Source: WLMZ01 sp043747765
GTDB taxonomy: Bacteria; Actinomycetota; Acidimicrobiia; Acidimicrobiales; Ilumatobacteraceae
Assembly: GCA_043747765.1 (NCBI GenBank)
Contig: JAYTOM010000211.1
Span: forward strand, 1-11,651
Reading direction: 5' to 3'
Length of the DNA stretch: 11,651 nucleotides
The notes under the pieces were generated by a model. That model had not been told where the DNA came from and made no database searches. It saw only the letters and a list, made by a program, of their open reading frames with translations. A program made the position numbers and the translations under genes. Numbering within the stretch: position 1 is the first letter of the stretch; each line of letters starts with the position of its first letter. Positions 6,173 through 11,651 of this stretch are shown here, in pieces.

Positions 6173-7384
6173 TCAGGCCCGCTTGCCTGTCCGACTTCCG
6201 GTCGGGTCGGCTACCGGGTTGTCGGGATGGTCATTGAGGCGACGACGTGTTCGCGACGGAACTGCACGTCCACGCCAGGTCACCGACGAGCCCGTCGCGA
6301 CTGCGACGAGCGAGCGACAGAACACTGTGATGAAGAACGACAAGGGGACCGGAAAGAGGATCGCAGTCCAGATGCGGAACGTCCCGACCCGGCGGAGCAC
6401 GAACGCGAAGTGAACAGCCACGATCGCATAGGCGACCAGTGCAGCAACCGGCGTGCCAGCGCCACCGAACCATCTCACGACCCCGACGATGGATGCGGTG
6501 ACGATGGTCGCCAGAGCGGCGACCCACGCGACTGCGGGCAGTACCCGCGTCAGAGGAGCCCGGCCCGCGCCGGCCGCGATGTTCTTCGTCCAACCCTGGG
6601 CCAGGCTGCGCAGACCGTCCGGGTACATCCGGAACGACATCCTGTCGCCCCCCAGCCAACACGACACCGGCAGACCGGCCGAGACGAAGTTGGCGGCGAG
6701 AGCGATGTCCTCGACCACCTCTGCGCGGACAGCGAGGTGACCCCCGACGCGATGATAGTCAGCGGCACTCGTCATCAGGCACGGCCCGAAGGCAAGCCGA
6801 ACCGTCTTCGGGGGCAGCGGCGAGAACGCCCCCGATCCCATCAGGGACACGACATTGAACACAGCGGACAACTCTTCGTAGGGCAACGTCGTTCGGTGGA
6901 ACGGCTGCACCGAGACCAGACCACCATGAGTGTCGTGCGCACGTTCCAACGCGTTCAGCGCATCGGGTGCCAGACAGGTGTCGGCATCAAGGAACAGCAA
7001 GGTCGGCTGACCGGCTTGCGTGGCGCCGACATGGCAGGCCCAGTTCTTGCCGGTCCACCCGTCTGGCAGTGGCGGTGCCTCGGCGACTCGCAGGCCGACA
7101 ATGCCTGATGACCGAGCAACGACAGCCGTTCCGTCGGTCGAGTGATCGTCGACGACGATGATCTCGACCGGACGGCAATTGCTTGCGGCGAGCGAGCCGA
7201 GCAGCATCGGGAGTGCGCGCGCTTCATCTCGGGCTGGCACGATCACCGAGATCGCCAACAGTCCGTCGGCCATCCCGTGACCTGACATCGATGCGTCGGC
7301 CGGAGTGGCGTCGACGAGGCGCCGAGGACGTCCGACAGTGAACAGTGCCGCTGCGATGGCCACGAGAGCAGCGACGATGATCAT
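6173..7384 (-). CDS. Family 2 glycosyltransferase, CrtQ-like, carotenoid glycosylation
   Basis: This 403-residue membrane-associated GT2 enzyme probably transfers a sugar from a nucleotide donor to the carotenoid end group. Residues 1-17 are hydrophobic. The GT-A domain has SVIVPARDE (46-54), VVDDHSTDGT (77-86), the DxD metal site D133-A-D135, EDIAL (225-229) and QGWTKN (263-268), which takes the place of the QxxRW-type acceptor motif. Hydrophobic helices follow (about 283-303, 313-331, 340-360), then TWRGR (369-373), as in diaponeurosporenoate glycosyltransferases. The N-terminal hydrophobic start at ATG 7384 is preferred; an earlier start would overlap crtB and give an Arg-rich extension. 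It lies 20 bases after crtB and 2 bases before the acyltransferase. It is unlike CrtX, the usual zeaxanthin glucosyltransferase (family 1). Confidence 0.9.
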   Translation of the reverse strand: MIIVAALVAIAAALFTVGRPRRLVDATPADASMSGHGMADGLLAISVIVPARDEARALPMLLGSLAASNCRPVEIIVVDDHSTDGTAVVARSSGIVGLRVAEAPPLPDGWTGKNWACHVGATQAGQPTLLFLDADTCLAPDALNALERAHDTHGGLVSVQPFHRTTLPYEELSAVFNVVSLMGSGAFSPLPPKTVRLAFGPCLMTSAADYHRVGGHLAVRAEVVEDIALAANFVSAGLPVSCWLGGDRMSFRMYPDGLRSLAQGWTKNIAAGAGRAPLTRVLPAVAWVAALATIVTASIVGVVRWFGGAGTPVAALVAYAIVAVHFAFVLRRVGTFRIWTAILFPVPLSFFITVFCRSLVAVATGSSVTWRGRAVPSRTRRRLNDHPDNPVADPTGSRTGKRA

Positions 7385-7404
7385 CGGATCAGCACGGACA
7401 GCGC

Positions 7405-8304
7405 TCAGGTTCCGAGCAGCGCAACCCTGGTGACCAAGGCGATCTTGCTCGCGGTGGGCACGCACACGCGCTGGCGGAAGACGTCGTAGCCCGCTTCCTC
7501 GATCTTGACCAGGATCCGCGAGTAGAGATCGCGAGCTGCGGCCACACAACGAGCGCTCTTGACCGGGAGCATTGCGATGCCGACATCCGCCGACAGGTAC
7601 AACTCGCGACATCGGGCGATCTCGAACTGCATCAACCGGATCCAGCCATCGTCGACGCTGCGCCGGGTCGGATCGACCCCGAACCTGTCGAGGTCCTCCT
7701 GCGGGATGTACACACGACCACGGTCGAGGTCCTCGGCCACGTCGCGTAGGAAGTTCGTCAGCTGGAATGCATTCCCCAGGTCTCGTGCATGCGGAAGCGC
7801 GTCAGGAGAAGTCGGCTCGAGGATCGGCAACATCATCTCGCCGATCACAGCAGCGGACCCATCCATGTACACGAGCAGGTCGTTCCACGTCGCGTAGGAG
7901 CCGACGGTGAGGTCCATCGACATCGACCGAAGAAACCGCCGGAAGACCTCGGGATCGTGACCGAACGCGCGAACGGTGTGGACGACTGCCTTGAGCACGA
8001 GATCGTCCGAATGACCATTCTCCAGATCGGCGAAGAATCGATCGCCGAAGTTCTGCAGAGCGGCGCAACGGTCAGCGGACGATGCGTCGCCCAGGTCGTC
8101 GACGATGTCGTCCGCATACCGACAGAACGCGTACAGCGCCCAGACATGATGCCGCTTGACCGACGGCAACGCGTAGGTCGCCCAGTAGTACGTCGTGCCG
8201 AACCGCTTGTTCAACAACCGGCAGTGCGCGTACGACGCCTCGAGCGAGGGAGCCGTCTGGGTGGTTGCGGGGTTGGAGGACTGGGCGGACAGCCTCATCG
8301 TCAT
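7405..8304 (-). CDS. crtB: Phytoene synthase
   Basis: This 299-residue enzyme condenses two GGPP molecules head to head into 15-cis-phytoene. Both Asp-rich metal sites are present: YADDIVDD (63-70, D65/D66) and RDVAEDLDRGRVYIP (187-201). The segment between, with TNFLRDV and the YATYALP-like WATYALPSVKR (41-51), is typical of bacterial CrtB. The ATG at 8304 overlaps the crtI stop as ATGA, and starts further upstream would lie inside crtI, so 8304 is chosen; ATG 8298 is a minor alternative. The size is near the family norm, with no missing motif. The partner CrtI and the fused GGPP synthase upstream favour the C40 rather than the C30 (CrtM) assignment. Confidence 0.97.
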   Translation of the reverse strand: MTMRLSAQSSNPATTQTAPSLEASYAHCRLLNKRFGTTYYWATYALPSVKRHHVWALYAFCRYADDIVDDLGDASSADRCAALQNFGDRFFADLENGHSDDLVLKAVVHTVRAFGHDPEVFRRFLRSMSMDLTVGSYATWNDLLVYMDGSAAVIGEMMLPILEPTSPDALPHARDLGNAFQLTNFLRDVAEDLDRGRVYIPQEDLDRFGVDPTRRSVDDGWIRLMQFEIARCRELYLSADVGIAMLPVKSARCVAAARDLYSRILVKIEEAGYDVFRQRVCVPTASKIALVTRVALLGT

Positions 8305-9791
8305 CTCATCTCTGCGATCCGCGCAGCGGCCAGCTTGCCCGACAGGATCACCATCGGCACGCCGACTCCCGGAACCGTCCCGGATCCGGCGAACGCCAGC
8401 CCGGGCGCGAGCTTCTCGATATTCGGCGGACGGAACGGTCCGGTCTGGAAGAACCTGTGCGAGAGCGAGAACGGCGTGCCGCGCTCCATGCCCTGCGCCT
8501 CCCACCCCATTGGATCGACCAGTTGTTCCACTTCGATGTCAGTGGGATATCCGTTGGCATCGAGGATTCGCAGCAGTCGCTCTCGCGCCGGACCGCGCTC
8601 GGTCCGCCAGTCGATCTGGCCGTCGAGATTCGGGACGGGTTCCAGTACGAAGAGCACGTGGCGGTCGGGCGGCGCCATACCGGGCTCATCCACCGTCGGG
8701 ACAGTCACCAAGATCGACGGATCGGCCATCCGCGTGCCACGGTCGATAAGGGCATCGAACGACCTCGACCATTCGCCGCCGAAGTGGATGTTGTGGTGTG
8801 CAGCCTCGGGCGGCAGATGACCGGCCACGCCGAGGTGCCACACCAAGGCCGATGGCGAGTAATGGCCCGTTCGCGCTCGCCTCGGCATCGCCGTTCCGGG
8901 TAGCAGCATCTTGTACGCCACCGGCAGGTCCGCCGTGCAGACGATTCGCGATGTCTCGATCACATCGCCACCATCCAGTCGAACGCCACGAACGGCACCA
9001 CGTGTACCGTTGGCCAGCAATATCCGTTCGACACGTCGGCCATATTCGAACTTCACTCCGGCACCGGCGGCGGCGGCAGCTAACGCTGTCGGCACTGCAT
9101 GCATGCCGCCCTTCGCGGTGAACACCCCGCTGACCGAATCCATGTACGTGATGACCGCGTACAGGGCCAGTGCCTGTTGGGGGGCGAGGCCTGCATACAG
9201 CGCCTGGAAGGTGAAGATGCGGACGAGACGCTCGTCGTCGAAGAATGATTTGACCTTGGGCTCGAGCCGCCGGAATGCCCCGGACTTCAGCAGTCGTAGC
9301 GCCGCTCCCATCGGATGCATCAACGACAGCGGCGATTCGTAGTTGCGCTCGATGAAGTTGGGGAGTTCCAAGGCGTACAATTCACCCAGCCAATCGCAGA
9401 AGCCGTCGAAGGCCTGCGCTTCGCGCTCACCGCAGACCGACCGGATCTCGTCCATCATCTCGGCCCGGCCGTACCGGAGCCGAATCGCCGACCCGTCAGC
9501 GAAACAAGCCCGATAGAGCGGATCGATCCGCCGCAGATCGAGAAAACTGTTCATGTCCACATCGATCGCCCGGAAGCAGTCAGCGATCAGTTCGGGCATC
9601 GTCAACACCGTTGGACCGGTGTCGAACCTGTAACCGTCGATCGTCGCGATTCCCGCACGGCCGCCCGGTAGGTCACCCGCTTCGATCACCGTTACATCAC
9701 GACCCATACCCCGGAGGTGGCACGCCGCCGACAGGCCAGCGAGTCCAGCACCGATGACCACGACGCCATTGCCGTCACGACCCGTATCCAT
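8301..9791 (-). CDS. crtI: Phytoene desaturase, CrtI type
   Basis: This 496-residue FAD-dependent desaturase introduces the double bonds that turn phytoene into lycopene. The N-terminal Rossmann motif is VVVIGAGLAGLSAA (10-23), with the acidic end of strand 2 in VIEAGDLPGGRAG. The next segment, FDTGPTVLTMP, is diagnostic of CrtI enzymes. The C-terminal FAD-binding motif is at about 465-485 (GSGTVPGVGVPM). The start at ATG 9791 is one base after the idi-crtE stop, and the stop overlaps crtB. The number of desaturation steps cannot be read from sequence; a lycopene cyclase and C40 synthase alongside imply the four-step product. Confidence 0.97.
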   Translation of the reverse strand: MDTGRDGNGVVVIGAGLAGLSAACHLRGMGRDVTVIEAGDLPGGRAGIATIDGYRFDTGPTVLTMPELIADCFRAIDVDMNSFLDLRRIDPLYRACFADGSAIRLRYGRAEMMDEIRSVCGEREAQAFDGFCDWLGELYALELPNFIERNYESPLSLMHPMGAALRLLKSGAFRRLEPKVKSFFDDERLVRIFTFQALYAGLAPQQALALYAVITYMDSVSGVFTAKGGMHAVPTALAAAAAGAGVKFEYGRRVERILLANGTRGAVRGVRLDGGDVIETSRIVCTADLPVAYKMLLPGTAMPRRARTGHYSPSALVWHLGVAGHLPPEAAHHNIHFGGEWSRSFDALIDRGTRMADPSILVTVPTVDEPGMAPPDRHVLFVLEPVPNLDGQIDWRTERGPARERLLRILDANGYPTDIEVEQLVDPMGWEAQGMERGTPFSLSHRFFQTGPFRPPNIEKLAPGLAFAGSGTVPGVGVPMVILSGKLAAARIAEMR

Positions 9792-9792
9792 C

Positions 9793-11487
9793 TCAGGCCG
9801 CCCGGTGGGTCAGTGAACGTGACAGCGTCGTCAATTGATTCGCCACTGCATCGGGCAGTTCAGCCAGGATTCGATCAGCTTCGAGCAACTTGGCATCGAT
9901 CAACGCCTCGATCGACGCCAATGCACCTGACGCCTCGACAGCACGGCGGCATGCCTCCACCTCGGTGCAGTCGAGATCCGCTCGGCCGAGGTAGGACCGC
10001 AGAATCGCTCGCTCGGCGGGCGCCGCAAGTTCGAGCGCACGCACCAACAGCAAGCTTCCCTTGCCGGACGTCAAGTCTTCCGATGCACCTTTGCCGGTGA
10101 GCTGTGGATTGCCGAACACACCCAGCACGTCGTCGCGCAGTTGGAAGGCGATGCCCACAGCATCGCCGAAGCCACGCAAGGCTGCGAGAATCGTCTCGTC
10201 GGCACCGGCAAGGGTTGCGCCGATCTCCAGCGGTCGCGTCACCGTGTAGCGACCGGACTTCAACAGCGCAACAGCAAGAGCCTGTTGGTCACTGGCTGAA
10301 GCGCCGGCCAGACGAAGATCCATGTATTGGCCGGCGATGACCTCATTACGCAGTGTGTTGAAGACGGATCGGACGCGCATCGCAACCGGCGAATTACAGC
10401 CGATGCGGTCGAGGAGTTGATCCGCCCAAACGAACGCGAGATCACCGGCCACCAGCGCGGCGGACGTACCGAACCACTCGCTGTCACCGACAGCTGCCGA
10501 CGATGCGTGCAGTTCTGTGAATGCGATGTGCGCCGTTGCGTGGCCACGCCGGGTCGCCGACCTGTCCATCACATCGTCGTGCAACAACGCAAACGTGTGC
10601 AACATCTCCACCGCCGCGGCGATGGCATCGAGATCATTGCGCACGTCGGCGGAGAGTTCGCCGACCGGCGCCACCGCCTCGAATCCGCAGTAGACGAGGC
10701 ATGGCCGAAGGCGCTTGCCTCCGGCCCGGAACAACGCCCGGATCGGAGCGGCGAGTTCGATCGCCATCGGATCGAACTGGCCGAGCAGATCCGAGGCCGT
10801 CTCGATGAACTCCTCGATCAGATCATCGACGCGCGATCCCATCGCAACGAACGGGTCGTTCGCACCGACGTCCGGGTGGCGCACCGGCGCTCGGTTCGGG
10901 CGGTGGCTGACCCAGGCCAGCGGATCAGCGGTAATCTGCGCGATTCGACCGATCTGTGTTCGAGACCACGGGCTGAGGCCCGATCCGGGGTCGGCGGCCC
11001 GGCGCTGCAACTCTCCCCATGTGACCCACTCAAGCGCGTCGGCCTCGTCTGGATCCATCACCGCGTCGTCTGACACTTCGGCGATGAACACCGGACACAA
11101 CTCGTGCTCGACGCGCCCGTTGTCCATCATCGCCCGATAGGTGAAATCCGGAAGGACGACGCGCAACCGGTCGGCGCACAGGCTGAGTTCGTCATACAGG
11201 TGACGGCGGACTGCCGACTCCAGCGATTCGTCCGGGCGGGGGTGTCCGCAGCACGCGTTCGTCCACACCCCCGGCCAGGTCTTCTTGGCCGCAGCGCGAC
11301 GGGTGATCAGCAACCGGCCATCCGCGCGCACCACGTAGCACGAGATGGCCAAGTGAAACGGTGTATCGAGACCGTGGATGGCGCTCTTGCGCGCTCGACC
11401 GCTCGGCCGGCCACGTCCGTCCAACAACACCACATCGTCGTCCGGTGACGTCCTCGATCGGCGGCTGACTTCAACTGTGCTGGTCAC
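9793..11487 (-). CDS. idi-crtE: Fused isopentenyl-diphosphate isomerase (type 1) and GGPP synthase
   Basis: One 564-residue frame joins two consecutive steps. Residues about 15-195 are a type-1 Nudix IPP isomerase (IPP to DMAPP) with H38, H45, catalytic C80 in TNACCGHP, H82, and E127/E129 in VEHELCPVF. Residues about 216-564 are an all-trans polyprenyl synthase: GGKRLRP (256-262), first Asp-rich motif HDDVMD (303-308), QLRDDVLGVFG (449-459) as second motif, and KGASEDLTSGKG. The DDVLG form is usual in bacterial enzymes. GGPP as product is inferred from context. No stop, frameshift or Shine-Dalgarno lies at the junction (ATG codon 216 at 10842 has none). The start is GTG 11487, the first possible after an in-frame stop. 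It is first in the minus operon. Confidence 0.96.
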   Translation of the reverse strand: MTSTVEVSRRSRTSPDDDVVLLDGRGRPSGRARKSAIHGLDTPFHLAISCYVVRADGRLLITRRAAAKKTWPGVWTNACCGHPRPDESLESAVRRHLYDELSLCADRLRVVLPDFTYRAMMDNGRVEHELCPVFIAEVSDDAVMDPDEADALEWVTWGELQRRAADPGSGLSPWSRTQIGRIAQITADPLAWVSHRPNRAPVRHPDVGANDPFVAMGSRVDDLIEEFIETASDLLGQFDPMAIELAAPIRALFRAGGKRLRPCLVYCGFEAVAPVGELSADVRNDLDAIAAAVEMLHTFALLHDDVMDRSATRRGHATAHIAFTELHASSAAVGDSEWFGTSAALVAGDLAFVWADQLLDRIGCNSPVAMRVRSVFNTLRNEVIAGQYMDLRLAGASASDQQALAVALLKSGRYTVTRPLEIGATLAGADETILAALRGFGDAVGIAFQLRDDVLGVFGNPQLTGKGASEDLTSGKGSLLLVRALELAAPAERAILRSYLGRADLDCTEVEACRRAVEASGALASIEALIDAKLLEADRILAELPDAVANQLTTLSRSLTHRAA

Positions 11488-11548
11488 GTTCGCTCACGCC
11501 CGTCCGACATGTGCGCGCTATACCCCGCTCGACGATGTCGTAGACCCG

Positions 11549-11559
11549 GTGTGACACAC
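11549..11559. promoter_or_regulatory. Palindrome in the divergent region upstream of idi-crtE
   Basis: GTGTG-A-CACAC is a perfect 11-base inverted repeat in the roughly 100 bases between the idi-crtE start and the possible plus-strand gene at 11589. A poor -10-like TATAGC lies on the minus strand at 11522-11517 without a good -35. The position suits an operator controlling the minus carotenoid operon; the regulator is unknown. Confidence 0.35.
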
Positions 11560-11588
11560 TGCCCACCGACCATTTTCGCCCGCCGAAC

Positions 11589-11651
11589 ATGAAAGCTGTG
11601 CGAACGCTGTGTTCGCTCGGCGCCGAGCAGCAGATCGCGGTGCTCGAGAGT
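11589..11651 (+). CDS. Possible 5' end of a divergent gene, partial
   Basis: An ATG opens a frame of 21 codons to the right edge, with 16 G/C third positions, as in the neighbours. The peptide starts MKAVRTLCSLG and is not enough to name a family. No clear Shine-Dalgarno precedes it. Divergence from a carotenoid operon would suit a regulator, but nothing in the residues shows that. Confidence 0.3.
   Translation, partial: MKAVRTLCSLGAEQQIAVLES

Noticed and set aside
6227..7108. Plus-strand open frame of 293 codons
   Set aside because: It is antisense to the glycosyltransferase, which has full GT2 motifs. The plus frame is Arg/Asp-rich without domains.
7789..8820. Plus-strand open frame of 343 codons
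   Set aside because: It is antisense to crtB and crtI and has no domain; composition shadow.
10840..10900. Possibility that idi and crtE are two genes
   Set aside because: No stop codon occurs between the domains, and the possible internal ATG at 10842 has no Shine-Dalgarno, so the sequence supports a single ORF.
10327..11073. Plus-strand open frame of 248 codons
   Set aside because: It is antisense to the fused idi-crtE gene; the translation is Arg-rich with no domain.
1..11651. CRISPR array, insertion sequence, tRNA or rRNA
   Set aside because: No spaced direct repeats, transposase-like protein, terminal inverted repeats or tRNA-like cloverleaf was recognised on reading.

Overview
The window is GC-rich actinobacterial-type DNA dominated by a two-armed carotenoid cluster. 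Split CrtYc/CrtYd lycopene cyclases, a GAF-ANTAR regulator, tight ATGA gene overlaps and Ala/Arg/Asp-rich proteins suggest an actinobacterium, perhaps of the Acidimicrobiia. The taxonomic guess is inference; there is no rRNA or marker gene.

Left part (1-2011): a minus-strand hybrid signalling protein (receiver, histidine kinase, second receiver) runs off the left edge. About 455 bases without a convincing gene follow, holding two inverted repeats. Next (2012-3599), on the plus strand and joined by two ATGA overlaps, come a putative lipoprotein of the PHB-depolymerase/feruloyl-esterase class that seems to lack the first half of its fold, a SnoaL-like (NTF2 fold) protein, and a doubtful 52-residue ORF. 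A GAF-ANTAR protein (3639-4343, minus) probably reads divergently from the carotenoid genes.

Carotenoid cluster (4596-11487): the plus arm is crtYc-crtYd-crtZ (lycopene cyclisation, ring hydroxylation). The minus arm, read from the right, is idi-crtE (one fused ORF), crtI, crtB, a family-2 glycosyltransferase and a CrtO-like glycosyl-carotenoid acyltransferase. The arms converge, and the ends of crtZ and the acyltransferase overlap by 112 bases. The set accounts for IPP/DMAPP to GGPP, phytoene, lycopene, beta-carotene and zeaxanthin-type xanthophyll. Glycosylation and fatty acylation would then give a membrane-anchored carotenoid glycoside ester. The end product is inferred; no enzyme making a carotenoid carboxylate, the usual substrate of the staphyloxanthin-type glycosyltransferase/acyltransferase pair, is in the window.

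Right edge (11488-11651): a roughly 100-base, apparently divergent intergenic region with a small palindrome, then the possible first 21 codons of an unidentified plus-strand gene.

Most notable points: the IDI-GGPP synthase fusion; both lycopene cyclase subunits lacking the proline of the PxE(E/D) motif; the pairing of a CrtQ/CrtO-like tailoring pair with a C40 zeaxanthin pathway; the antisense 3' overlap; and the shortened esterase.
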